DNA of 64,000 nucleotides, taken from contig NZ_CP093845.1 of the NCBI RefSeq assembly GCF_024732245.1, forward strand, positions 2,170,001-2,234,000, given 5' to 3'. Each line of letters opens with the position of its first letter. Within the stretch, counting starts at the first letter, position 1. The notes beneath the pieces are model-generated. The model ran no database searches. It was given only the letters and a program-made list of their open reading frames with translations, and was not told the origin of the DNA. This document shows, in pieces, positions 56,752-64,000 of this stretch. The DNA comes from Dietzia sp. B32. GTDB lineage: Bacteria; Actinomycetota; Actinomycetes; Mycobacteriales; Mycobacteriaceae. The position numbers and the translations under genes are program-made.

Positions 56752-57603
56752 TCAGCTCCGGTGGGCGTCGAGGAATGCCCGGAGTGCCGCGGCGACCTCG
56801 GCGGGGCGTTCCTCCGGCGCGAAGTGGCCACAGTTCTCGATGAGGTGCAGTTCGCTGCCGGGGATCGCGGCGTGGAGGCGGTGCGCCCAGTCGGTGACCT
56901 GCCAGGTGTCGTCGGCGCCCCAGACCAGCTGGACCGGGATCCGACCGAGCCTGTCCAGCTGGTCGGAGATCTCCAGTGTGTGGCGCGGGTCGTAGTGCGC
57001 GACCTGGTGCCGGAAGAAACTCGGTTGTCCGATCGGACCGCTGATGAGGTCGACGTACACCTCGAGCGCGGCGGGGTCGAAGTTCGCCGGGTCGCTGTGC
57101 GTGGACAGCAGCCAGTCGCGGAAGTGCGCCCGGTGCTCGGCGTCCGGCGTGCGGGCCAGTTCGTCCAGCCCGTCGGCCATCTGTTGCCGGGTCCGCTCGG
57201 AGGGGTAGCTGTCGAAGCTCACGACGTCGATGAGGGTCAGGGACCGGAGGCGCCCGGTCGACTGCACGCCGAAGCGTTGCGCGATCCCGCCACCGATGTC
57301 GTGGGCCACCAGGTGGAACGTGTCGAGTCCCCACTCCCCCAGCAGGCCCTCGAGGACGGCGACCTGACCGGTGATGGACGTGTCGACGTCGGGGTCCCGC
57401 GGCCGTTCCGATAGTCCGTAACCGAGCAGGTCGAAGACGTGGACGCGGTACCCGGCCCCGGTGAGGGCGGGCACCACGTCGCGCCAGATGTACGACGACG
57501 AGGGCGTTCCGTGGAGAAGGACCACGGGTTCGCCCTCGCCGTGCACGCCGAACGAGATGCGGTGGCCGTCGATGACGGCGTGCCGGTCGACGATGTGGCT
57601 CAT
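56752..57603 (-). CDS. Alpha/beta hydrolase with Asp nucleophile (epoxide hydrolase/haloalkane dehalogenase type)
   Basis: A 283-residue alpha/beta hydrolase. HGTPSSSYIWRDV supplies the oxyanion region, the nucleophile is Asp102 in VAHDIGGG rather than serine, and the C-terminal CGHFAPEERPAEV gives the His. Asp nucleophiles occur in epoxide hydrolases and dehalogenases, so the substrate is probably an epoxide or a haloalkane. Ten bases downstream of the DJ-1 gene, same operon. Confidence 0.87.
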   Translation of the reverse strand: MSHIVDRHAVIDGHRISFGVHGEGEPVVLLHGTPSSSYIWRDVVPALTGAGYRVHVFDLLGYGLSERPRDPDVDTSITGQVAVLEGLLGEWGLDTFHLVAHDIGGGIAQRFGVQSTGRLRSLTLIDVVSFDSYPSERTRQQMADGLDELARTPDAEHRAHFRDWLLSTHSDPANFDPAALEVYVDLISGPIGQPSFFRHQVAHYDPRHTLEISDQLDRLGRIPVQLVWGADDTWQVTDWAHRLHAAIPGSELHLIENCGHFAPEERPAEVAAALRAFLDAHRS

Positions 57604-57613
57604 CGGCGCGGAC

Positions 57614-58312
57614 TCATCCCAGGTCGGAGACGATCCGCTTGGCCAGTTCCTCCGAGGACTGGGGGTTCTGACCCGTGTAGAGGTTGCGGTCCACCACCAC
57701 GTGCGAGCCCCACGGTTCGGCGGCCGAGGAGTAGTCGGCGCCCAGCTCGACGAGCTTGTCCTCCAGCAACCAGGGCGCGTTCTCGGCCAGCCCGACCTGC
57801 TCCTCTTCGACGTTGGAGAATCCGGTCATCTTGTATCCCGCGAACGGCGAGGACGACACGTCATCCGACGCCGCGAGGACCGCCGCCGGGGCGTGACACA
57901 GCATGGCGAGCGGCTTCTCCGCGGTCACCCGCTCGGCGAGGATCGCCCCGGAGGTCTTGTCCACGGCGAGGTCCTCCAGCGGGCCGTGACCGCCCGGGTA
58001 GAAGACCACGTCGAACTGGTTGTGATCGACGGAGGCCAGGTCGGCCGGCGAGTTCAGAACGGGCGCGAGCCGATCGAGCGAGGCCTTGACCTTGTCGAGG
58101 GTCTCCGGGTCGCCGGCGCCTTCGCCGAGGCTTGCCTGATCGACGGTGGGAGCACGCCCACCCGGGGTCGCGACGGTGACGGACCAGCCGGCGTCGGTGA
58201 ACACCTCGTACGGTGCGACGAACTCCTCTGCCCAGAAACCGGTGGGGTGCGCCGACCCGTCCTTGAGGGTCCAGTGGTCGGCCGCGGACATGATCATCAG
58301 TACGTTAGCCAT
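57614..58312 (-). CDS. DJ-1/PfpI-family protein (HchA-like glyoxalase III/deglycase)
   Basis: A 232-residue type-1 glutamine-amidotransferase fold of the HchA type. The nucleophile elbow holds Cys in LAMLCHAPAAVLAA, with the supporting Glu in FWAEEFVAPYEVF and PGGHGPLEDL. HchA-like proteins remove methylglyoxal. First gene of a two-gene unit with the hydrolase. GTTAGCC precedes the ATG; no clear ribosome site. Confidence 0.9.
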   Translation of the reverse strand: MANVLMIMSAADHWTLKDGSAHPTGFWAEEFVAPYEVFTDAGWSVTVATPGGRAPTVDQASLGEGAGDPETLDKVKASLDRLAPVLNSPADLASVDHNQFDVVFYPGGHGPLEDLAVDKTSGAILAERVTAEKPLAMLCHAPAAVLAASDDVSSSPFAGYKMTGFSNVEEEQVGLAENAPWLLEDKLVELGADYSSAAEPWGSHVVVDRNLYTGQNPQSSEELAKRIVSDLG

Positions 58313-58640
58313 GCCGCGACACTACGGATCTCGGGACGACTCGCAACTGGTCGCTCCCGACAAGTTCCGACCGCGCCGACCGACGACAAATCCCGGTAAT
58401 AAATCGATTCTCATCATGGCGTCATGTCATCGCGACTCACTTCCCCGTCGCCGCTACCTGCGGGTTCCCTCCATTCCCGGAGGGTGACTACATATCAGCA
58501 GGTCACAGGACCCCTCGACCGACGGTCTCTTTAGGCAGGAAAACGTTGAGGCGCCCCCGAAGCCGTCTTAATGTTCACGCCGCACGAGCTGAGTAGCTCG
58601 GGCAGCCGCCGGGCTGTCAGACGATTCGAGGAGGGGTGCC
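58313..58640. promoter_or_regulatory. 328-base divergent region without a gene
   Basis: Between the DJ-1 gene (minus) and the Pro-rich protein gene (plus). It is relatively AT-rich around 58385-58420 and 58490-58575. A small hairpin CCCTCC/GGAGGG lies at 58467-58484. GAGGAGGGG immediately precedes the downstream GTG. No operator or RNA structure could be assigned. Confidence 0.45.
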
Positions 58641-59180
58641 GTGCCCATGACGACGCGCCCGCCGCTTCCTCGGTCCATGCCGCTCCTGGCTCTCGCCGGC
58701 CTGGCCCTGCTCGGGTTCTCGGCAGGAGCAGGCGCAGCATGGCTCACCGAGGGGACCGCGACGGCCACAGCCGCCGGGCCCGTGCCGCCCTCGGTACAGC
58801 AGGCCGGCCTCACATCGCCTGCACCCTCCACCACGTCGGCGCGGTCTCCGTCCTCCGCCGCGACGTCCTCCACCGCGCCGACCTCCACCGCGCCAGTGAG
58901 TAGCGAGCGCCTGCCGTCCTCGAGACGAGGGTCGCCAGCGGCCCGCCCGGCCGCGGAATCAGCGCCGGTCGCGCCGGCCCGGCCGCCAGCGATCCGGGTG
59001 CCGGTTGTCCCGGCGCAGCCACCCGCACCGGCGCCGTACAGACCGGGCCCGGCACCCGCTCCCCGCCCGGCACCCCCGCCAGACCCGGCCCCGGTCCCGC
59101 CTCCCCTCGCTATCGACGTACCGCTACTTCCCGTCAACCCACAACCGGTCATCGAGCCACGTGTCGTCACGATCGGCTGA
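58641..59180 (+). CDS. Proline/alanine-rich secreted or membrane-anchored protein
   Basis: A 179-residue protein with an N-terminal hydrophobic segment (PLLALAGLALLGFSAGAGAAW, about residues 14-34) and then a long low-complexity Pro/Ala/Ser/Thr region (APAPYRPGPAPAPRPAPPPDPAPVPPP) ending in a small hydrophobic tail (AIDVPLLPVNPQPVIEPRVVTIG). Probably exported and extended, such as a cell-wall-spanning stalk. GTG start with a strong GGAGGGG site. Unrecognised family. Confidence 0.75.
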   Translation: MPMTTRPPLPRSMPLLALAGLALLGFSAGAGAAWLTEGTATATAAGPVPPSVQQAGLTSPAPSTTSARSPSSAATSSTAPTSTAPVSSERLPSSRRGSPAARPAAESAPVAPARPPAIRVPVVPAQPPAPAPYRPGPAPAPRPAPPPDPAPVPPPLAIDVPLLPVNPQPVIEPRVVTIG

Positions 59181-59205
59181 CCACCCACCAGAGAAAGGCA
59201 CGACC

Positions 59206-59544
59206 ATGGATCCCATCTCACTCGCCATCGCGACTCTCATCGCCGCCGGGGCGGCCCCGGCCGCCGCCGCCGGTTCCGCCGGCGCGGTTCCCGCCCTCGG
59301 TGCCGCCGCAACGGCTGTCGCAACCGCGCCTGCCTGGGCCGTTCCTGCGGGAATCGTCGCGGGAACCGGGGCCGCCGGCTCAGTCGGGGCCACCGGCCTC
59401 CTGGGAGCGGCGGCCGCCAGCAATCCCTTCACCGCGCACGGCCTGCAGAACGCCGGTGCTGATGCCTTCAACGCGGCAGCCGGCTCGGTCGCCGGCGCAG
59501 TGAACGATCTCAACATCCCGGGCGTCCACATCAACGTGAACTGA
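59206..59544 (+). CDS. Small Ala/Gly-rich hydrophobic protein
   Basis: A 112-residue protein composed largely of Ala, Gly and Val (MDPISLAIATLIAAGAAPAA...), with a more polar C-terminus (NAAAGSVAGAVNDLNIPGVHINVN). No typical signal peptide. It follows the Pro-rich gene by 25 bases and has AGAAAGG upstream, so the two are likely one unit. Low complexity with defined C-terminus suggests a small membrane or envelope protein; no family recognised. Confidence 0.7.
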   Translation: MDPISLAIATLIAAGAAPAAAAGSAGAVPALGAAATAVATAPAWAVPAGIVAGTGAAGSVGATGLLGAAAASNPFTAHGLQNAGADAFNAAAGSVAGAVNDLNIPGVHINVN

Positions 59545-59619
59545 GTGCACATCTCCACGGCCCCGCCGTGGCCCGTCACCGGTTGGGTCGCGGTGGGGTT
59601 GCGGTGCTTCAATAACCCG

Positions 59620-60177
59620 ATGACCAGCGTGACCTACCTCCAGCAGACCGACGCCGACCACCTGCGTCCTGCTGGCCGTGCGGAGCTGACGATCTCCCGG
59701 GTCTTCCCCGCGGAACCGGCATTCAACTCGCGTATGTACCGCGAGATCGGCAGCGACTGGAACTGGATCGATCGTCTCGAGTGGGCAGAGGGCGACTGGG
59801 CCTCGTACTGCTCCGACCCCTGCGTCAGCACGCTGCGCGCGACGTTCGGCGGCGAGATCGTCGGGTTCGCCGAGCTCCGCATGAGCCCGTGCGACGAGAC
59901 CACCGGCCCAGCCTTCGACAACTCCGACGGTGCCGCGGACGACGGCGTCGACGTGGAGATCGTCTACTTCGGCCTGCTCCCCCAGTTCGCCGGCCGGGGT
60001 CTGGGCGGATGGTTCCTCTCCGAGGTCTGTCGCATCGCCTGGAAGGTGCCCGGGTGCCGCCGGGTGTGGCTGCACACCTGCGACAACGACTCCCCCGCCG
60101 CCGTCCCCAACTACCTCTCCCGCGGGTTCGTCGAATACGCCCGCGCAGACACCGGCTGCGCGGCCTGCACCGCCTGA
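59620..60177 (+). CDS. GNAT-family acetyltransferase
   Basis: A 185-residue GNAT protein. EIVYFGLLPQFAGRGLGGWFLSEV carries the acetyl-CoA site Q-F-A-G-R-G-L-G (about residues 124-131), and VWLHTCDNDSPAAVPNYLSRGFVEYA is motif B. The ATG at 59620 has no ribosome site; AATAAC lies just upstream. Substrate unknown. Convergent with the lipoprotein gene. Confidence 0.9.
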   Translation: MTSVTYLQQTDADHLRPAGRAELTISRVFPAEPAFNSRMYREIGSDWNWIDRLEWAEGDWASYCSDPCVSTLRATFGGEIVGFAELRMSPCDETTGPAFDNSDGAADDGVDVEIVYFGLLPQFAGRGLGGWFLSEVCRIAWKVPGCRRVWLHTCDNDSPAAVPNYLSRGFVEYARADTGCAACTA

Positions 60178-60184
60178 ATCGCGC

Positions 60185-60754
60185 TCACCGTGGCCGAGTG
60201 CACCCATTACCCGCACAGGTCTGCCCATTACCCAGCTGCACCGGGACTTCCGGTCCACCCGGCCCCGGGATGACGTTGCCCGCCTCATCGCAGAGCACGT
60301 CATAGTTGCAGGTGTAGGGCACATCCACTGTCGGGACCGCATCGGGGTCGGGGAATTCTGCGCCACTCGGATACCGACACACAGTCCCATCGCACACCGG
60401 GGTGTTCGCTTCACGTTCTTCATTGAGAGTGGCGTCATGGACCGACTGACAGTAGTCGGAGTAGCCCGTTATCGTCCCGTCAGACCAGTAGGTCTCGACA
60501 GGACCCAGCCCCATCTGACAATCGACGATGTAGGGCTGCGCGGCAGGCAACTCTGCCGACGGCTCAACCTGGGCCTCGTCGGCCGGGCCCCCTTCTCCCT
60601 CACCCTCTTCCACCGGTTCAGCGCTCGTGGTGGTGGTCGGCGAACTCGTGCTCGATGACTGCGTCGTCGTATCGTCCGGTGCGTTGTCGACGGCTCCGCA
60701 GGCGGTAAGCAGCAGTACGGAGGCCACCGCAATCACGATGCGTCGAGTACTCAT
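60185..60754 (-). CDS. Lipoprotein of unknown function
   Basis: A 189-residue lipoprotein: signal peptide MSTRRIVIAVASVLLLTAC with lipobox LLTAC (Cys19). A Ser/Thr/Glu-rich linker follows, then a domain with eight cysteines (VDCQMGLG, SDYCQSV, VCDGTVCRYPSG, YTCNYDVLCDEAGN, TCAGNGCTRPR), suggesting disulfide bonds outside the membrane. Family not recognised. Confidence 0.85.
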   Translation of the reverse strand: MSTRRIVIAVASVLLLTACGAVDNAPDDTTTQSSSTSSPTTTTSAEPVEEGEGEGGPADEAQVEPSAELPAAQPYIVDCQMGLGPVETYWSDGTITGYSDYCQSVHDATLNEEREANTPVCDGTVCRYPSGAEFPDPDAVPTVDVPYTCNYDVLCDEAGNVIPGPGGPEVPVQLGNGQTCAGNGCTRPR

Positions 60755-60804
60755 CTAGTAAGCATCGTCGACATTCGCGGCCCCGGGATCAAATTCGACC
60801 ATAT

Positions 60805-61257
60805 CTACTGCTCGGGAAGGCGGCTCAGCGCCCGCCCGCTCATCCGGGAGACCAGCTTTTCGGACACTGCTCCGAACGCCTGCAGCTCGTCGTCGTCGAA
60901 TCCTTCGAACAACCAGTCGGCGAGTCCGACGCGCGCCGTCACCACCTCATCCACGATCCGGCGCGACTTCTCCGTCAGGTTCACCAGCCGCACCCGCCGG
61001 TCGTCCGGCGGCATCGTGCGCTCCACATGCCCGCTGGCGACCAGGCCATCCACCAGCGCGGTCACCTGACGCGGCGAGCAATCGAGATACGTGGCGAGTT
61101 CCACCTGCTTGCACTCTCCCTGCAGGCCGAGCACGAACAACAGCTCGAGACGCGGCACCGTCAGGTCGTAGTTCGCGGCCGCGCGCGCGATCGATCCCGA
61201 CATCTGCTCCGCCAACATCAGAGCGCGGTCGAGAATCTCGCTCGAGGATAGTGCCAC
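60805..61257 (-). CDS. MarR-family regulator divergent from CYP125-like gene
   Basis: A 150-residue MarR protein (VELATYLDCSPRQVTALVDGLVASGHVERTMPPDDRRVRLVNLTEKS). Two GTG starts are possible: 61257 and, 24 bases upstream, 61281. I prefer 61257, because a TATATA/TATACA stretch immediately upstream would serve as a -10 element with leaderless initiation. Divergent from the P450 gene, which it probably controls. Confidence 0.87.
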   Translation of the reverse strand: MALSSSEILDRALMLAEQMSGSIARAAANYDLTVPRLELLFVLGLQGECKQVELATYLDCSPRQVTALVDGLVASGHVERTMPPDDRRVRLVNLTEKSRRIVDEVVTARVGLADWLFEGFDDDELQAFGAVSEKLVSRMSGRALSRLPEQ

Positions 61258-61282
61258 GTGTATATAGTTACCACCATTCACG
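61253..61282. promoter_or_regulatory. Overlapping divergent promoters of MarR and CYP125-like genes
   Basis: TATAGT at 61263-61268 is a good -10 for the P450 gene on the plus strand; the same AT block read on the minus strand gives TATATA/TATACA for the regulator. The GTGTATATAGTTACCAC sequence is only partly symmetric. Binding of the MarR protein here would block both promoters. No KstR box is present although the gene is steroid-related. Confidence 0.5.
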
Positions 61283-61328
61283 GTTTCATCCCCGCCGGAC
61301 CCGGCGGGCGACCAGCCCAGGAGACACC

Positions 61329-62573
61329 ATGGACGTCACCATCCCGGCAGGCTTCGACTTCACCGACCCCGACCTGTTCGAGAAGCGGCTCCCGCACGAC
61401 GAGTGGCGCCAGCTCCGGCAGTCGGAGCCGATCCACCGCGTCGACAAGCGCGCGGGCTCCGACGGGTTCGACGACGACCACTACTGGCTGGTCACCCGGC
61501 ACGCCGACGTCAAGGAGATCTCGCGCCTGACCGGGGAGGTGTTCTCCGCCGGCGAGAACACGATGATCCCGCGGTTCGCCGAGGGCACCGACCGGTCGAT
61601 CATCGAGGCGCAGCGGTCGATGCTCGTCAACGAGGACGGCGAGATCCACAAGAAGCACCGGCGGATCATCTCCCGCGGGTTCACCCCCCGCGGTGTCGCC
61701 GGGATGCGCGAGGAGCTCGCCGACCGGGCACGCAAGATCGTCACCGCCGCCGCCGAGTCGAACGCCGACGACTTCGTCACCTCCATCGCCTCCGAGCTGC
61801 CACTCCAGGCGATCGCGGACCTGCTGGGTGTGCCGCAGGAGGACCGCCACAAGATCTTCGAGTGGTCCAACATCATGACCAGCTACGACGCCGGCGGTGA
61901 CCCCGACGCGCCCGCCATCGCGTCCATGGAGCTCATCGGGTATGCCAACGCCATGGCCGAGGACCGTGCCGCCAACCCGCGGGACGACATCGTGACCAAG
62001 CTCGTCCAGGCCGACGTCGACGGCGAACACCTCTCCGCCGAGGAGTTCGGCTGGTTCGTCACCCTCCTGGCCGTGGCCGGGAACGAGACCACCCGCAACG
62101 CCACCACCCACGGCATGGTCGCGATGCTCGAGCACCCCGAGCAGTGGGAGCTGTTCAAGCGTGAGCGGCCCGAGACCGCCTACGACGAGATCCTGCGGTG
62201 GGCGTCGCCGATCACCCAGTTCCAGCGGACCGCCATGGAGGACACCGAGGTCGGAGGGGTGTCCATCGCCAAGGGCGACCGCGTGCTCATCTGTTACGGG
62301 TCGGCGAACTTCGACGAAGAGGTCTTCGACGACCCCTTCAGCTTCAACATCCTCCGCGATCCGAACCCGCACGTGACCTTCGGCGGACAGGGCCCGCACT
62401 ACTGCCTCGGCGCCAACCTCGCGAAGATGCAGCTCGAGCTGATCTTCAACGCGGTCGCCGATTACTTCCCGGATCTGACCGCGCTCGGCGACCCCACGCG
62501 GCTCCGGTCGGGGTGGCTCAACGGCCTGACCGAGTGGAAGGTCGACCTGGGCAAGTGCCCGGTGGTCCACTGA
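61329..62573 (+). CDS. Cytochrome P450, CYP125-like steroid C26/27-monooxygenase
   Basis: A 414-residue P450. It closely follows the known CYP125 sequence pattern throughout: PAGFDFTDPDLFEKRLP at the start, IISRGFTPRGV, ELPLQAIADLLGVPQEDRHK, the I-helix LLAVAGNETTRNATTHGMVA, the K-helix YDEILRWASPITQFQRTA and the heme loop HVTFGGQGPHYCLGAN with Cys359. CYP125 oxidises the cholesterol side-chain terminus. Ribosome site AGGAG precedes the ATG. Related CYP142/CYP124 enzymes are less similar to this pattern, from memory. Ferredoxin and reductase genes are not nearby. Confidence 0.88.
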   Translation: MDVTIPAGFDFTDPDLFEKRLPHDEWRQLRQSEPIHRVDKRAGSDGFDDDHYWLVTRHADVKEISRLTGEVFSAGENTMIPRFAEGTDRSIIEAQRSMLVNEDGEIHKKHRRIISRGFTPRGVAGMREELADRARKIVTAAAESNADDFVTSIASELPLQAIADLLGVPQEDRHKIFEWSNIMTSYDAGGDPDAPAIASMELIGYANAMAEDRAANPRDDIVTKLVQADVDGEHLSAEEFGWFVTLLAVAGNETTRNATTHGMVAMLEHPEQWELFKRERPETAYDEILRWASPITQFQRTAMEDTEVGGVSIAKGDRVLICYGSANFDEEVFDDPFSFNILRDPNPHVTFGGQGPHYCLGANLAKMQLELIFNAVADYFPDLTALGDPTRLRSGWLNGLTEWKVDLGKCPVVH

Positions 62574-62620
62574 GCGGCCGACCGCGCCGACCGAGGTAGC
62601 GCCACCCTCGATCGCGCAGC

Positions 62621-62680
62621 CGCGCGCAAGTCCTGCAGCCGCTTACGATATTTCGTGCGCGGCTGCAGGACTTGCGCGCG
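62621..62680. terminator. Long perfect hairpin between convergent genes, 22-bp arms
   Basis: The 22 bases at 62621-62642 (CGCGCGCAAGTCCTGCAGCC...) are the exact reverse complement of 62659-62680, around a 16-base AT-rich loop (TTACGATATTTCGTGC). It lies between the P450 gene and azlD. No T-tract follows on either strand. Confidence 0.85.
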
Positions 62681-62689
62681 TGTGCGGGG

Positions 62690-62745
62690 CCACCCGGGCC
62701 GGCCGGGCCGACGGGGCCACCCGGGCCGGCGGGGCCACCTGGCCG
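62690..62745. repeat. GGCCACCCGGGCC-type short repeats next to azlD
   Basis: Several near-copies of GGGGCCACCCGGGCCGG with GGCCGGCCGGG follow the long hairpin, up to the azlD stop. Non-coding and GC-rich. Confidence 0.55.
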
Positions 62746-62751
62746 GCGGCA

Positions 62752-63087
62752 TCACACCAGTACGGTCTGCAGCAGCATGTAGGTCGCCGTCCCCAGCACG
62801 ATGCTCACCGCGGCCCGTCGAAACGCGAGGTGCACAGCAAGAGTGAGCCCCAACGCGACGGCCGCCGGCACCCACGAGCCGAGCTCGGTGGTCGTGTCCC
62901 GCAGGGTGTAGACCACCAGCACGACCATCACGCCGGCGGGCATCGTGCGGCCGAGGTAGCGGACAACGCCGGAATCGCGGAGGCGCGTCAGCGCCACGAA
63001 CGGGGCGGCCCGCAGCGCGAGCGTCACGAGGAACATCACGCCCAGCCCGGCGAACAGGTAGGCGGTCCCGGGAACGGCGGCGGTCAC
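62752..63087 (-). CDS. azlD: AzlD-family branched-chain amino acid exporter subunit
   Basis: A 111-residue protein with four membrane spans (YLFAGLGVMFLVTLALRAAPFVALTRLR, then TMPAGVMVVLVVYTLRD). The GTG overlaps the azlC stop (GTGA). AzlD is the small partner of AzlC in export of branched-chain amino acids or analogues. Confidence 0.88.
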   Translation of the reverse strand: MTAAVPGTAYLFAGLGVMFLVTLALRAAPFVALTRLRDSGVVRYLGRTMPAGVMVVLVVYTLRDTTTELGSWVPAAVALGLTLAVHLAFRRAAVSIVLGTATYMLLQTVLV

Positions 63088-63788
63088 GTCGCGTCCCGCC
63101 CGGCACGCGTGTTCCAGACGTAGCGCAGCAACAACACCACGACGAACGCGCACAGGCCCACGATGAGCATCTGCCCGGGCGCCACCACCGCCGCGACCAG
63201 GCCGCAGAGCAGGCCGATCACCGGCGCCGGCAGGTCTCCCGAGGAGCGCCACGCGTCCACGGCCAACACGGCGAACAGGGCGGTCAGCGCGAACTGCAGC
63301 CCGTCCAGTCCTTCCGGCAGCGCGGATCCCACGAGCGCTCCGACGATGCCCGGCACCACCCACAGCGACTGGCAGGTGATCGCGATGGTCATCGTCCGGG
63401 CACCGGTCATCTCCACGCGCCGCTTGGTGGCGGTGATCGCGTACACCTCGTCGGTGAGGGCGTAGACGGCGTAGAGTCGGCCGAGCCGCGAGCGGATGGC
63501 CTCGATCGGGAAGCTCAGCCCGTAGAAGACGTGTCGGAAGTTCACCAGGAACGCCGCGGCGGCCAGCGAATACAGGGGAGTGACCGCGGTGAGCAGGCCG
63601 ATCGCGAGGAACTCCATGGAGCCGGCGTAGATGACGATCGAGAACACCGGCGCCCACCACCAGTCGAACCCCGCCTGCGTCATCAGCACCCCGAACGCCA
63701 GACCGAGCGGGACGAGTCCCAGGCCGACGGTCGAGCAGTCGGCAAGACCCTTGCGGATCTCTGCGCTGGTGGAGGGGGCGTGCGGCAC
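63084..63788 (-). CDS. azlC: AzlC-family branched-chain amino acid exporter
   Basis: A 234-residue AzlC permease with about seven membrane spans (GLADCSTVGLGLVPLGLAFGVL, FSIVIYAGSMEFLAIGLLT, AAFLVNFRHVFYGLSFP, YALTDEVYAI). The GTG at 63788 is chosen; TAGACT lies thirteen bases upstream with no Shine-Dalgarno, suggesting leaderless initiation. Operon with azlD. Divergent from a VOC-family gene. Confidence 0.9.
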   Translation of the reverse strand: MPHAPSTSAEIRKGLADCSTVGLGLVPLGLAFGVLMTQAGFDWWWAPVFSIVIYAGSMEFLAIGLLTAVTPLYSLAAAAFLVNFRHVFYGLSFPIEAIRSRLGRLYAVYALTDEVYAITATKRRVEMTGARTMTIAITCQSLWVVPGIVGALVGSALPEGLDGLQFALTALFAVLAVDAWRSSGDLPAPVIGLLCGLVAAVVAPGQMLIVGLCAFVVVLLLRYVWNTRAGRDAT

Positions 63789-63872
63789 GCCGGGCAGTCT
63801 AGCCAGCCACGATTTGGCATCACCCCCGTCGGAGCCCTTCCGCCCTCGCGCCCGTCGGCGCAGACTCTGAGC

Positions 63873-64000
63873 ATGAGCGCACACCAGCCCGGGACCCCGC
63901 CCGCCCCCACCGTGTGGCACTGCTTCCAGTGCTCGGACGCGCGCGCCGTCATCGACTGGTTGGTCGAGGCCCTGGGATTCGTCGAGACCGTCTCCCATGC
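63873..64000 (+). CDS. VOC/glyoxalase-superfamily protein, 3' part outside window
   Basis: Only 42 residues are visible: MSAHQPGTPPAPTVWHC then FQCSDARAVIDWLVEALGF and VETVSHA. The first VOC beta-alpha-beta unit (xxCxDARAxIDWLxxALGF) resembles PhnB/glyoxalase-like bleomycin-resistance proteins. CAGACT lies twelve bases before the ATG. The remainder lies beyond the window. Confidence 0.75.
   Translation, partial: MSAHQPGTPPAPTVWHCFQCSDARAVIDWLVEALGFVETVSH

Overview
The window is very GC-rich, tightly packed bacterial DNA from a mycolic-acid actinobacterium (order Mycobacteriales). Features pointing there are an mce operon with paired yrbE permeases, a tandem-TetR regulator of the Mce3R type, KstR-type operators, a CYP125-like P450, an HsaD-like hydrolase, an LpqY/SugABC (Tus)-type sugar importer, AIM24 and LIP-family lipases. 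A Dietzia/Gordonia/Rhodococcus-like organism would fit; the genus is inference. I see no rRNA, tRNA, CRISPR array, transposase or phage gene.

Layout. 1-13738 (minus): one long co-directional lipid operon, fadA-fadB-NMO-echA-fadD-yrbEA-yrbEB-mceA-B-C-D-E (the last truncated), with mostly overlapping stop/start codons. 13902-20391: the divergent tandem-TetR gene, an aldehyde dehydrogenase plus DUF2236 pair (minus), then an acyl-CoA dehydrogenase, a DUF4334 protein and an LLM flavin enzyme (plus). 20542-25423 (minus): an ABC sugar importer, probably for trehalose. 25627-41026: phoX with a PHO-box-like repeat, several enzymes and regulators, a KstR-box-linked ketosteroid-isomerase-like gene, an MFS sugar porter, a metallo-beta-lactamase gene with a small partner, an ArsR/SRPBCC pair, two RibD-type reductases and a LIP lipase. 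41349-47970: an hsaD-like gene under a perfect KstR box, DUF4261, a methyltransferase, a second lipase, NTF2-like genes and an SDR. 48144-51173: leuS. 51280-58312: DoxX/MarR/SdpI, hemerythrin, SRPBCC, two DUF202 genes, a BASS transporter, VanZ, an alpha/beta hydrolase and a DJ-1 protein. 58641-64000: two unknown Ala/Pro-rich proteins, GNAT, a lipoprotein, MarR/CYP125, AzlCD and a truncated VOC gene.

How the genes work together. Two divergent intergenic regions, fadA/tandem-TetR and ALDH/fadE, share an 18-bp sequence (17 of 18 identical) plus a second 10-bp block (9 of 10) at almost the same spacing. This suggests one regulon in which Mce imports a lipid, ALDH makes an acid, FadD activates it, and FadE, EchA, FadB and FadA degrade it, all controlled by the tandem-TetR protein. 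KstR boxes mark two further steroid genes at separate places, and the CYP125-like gene has its own divergent MarR regulator. Several convergent gene pairs are separated by long, perfect, mutually unrelated hairpins.
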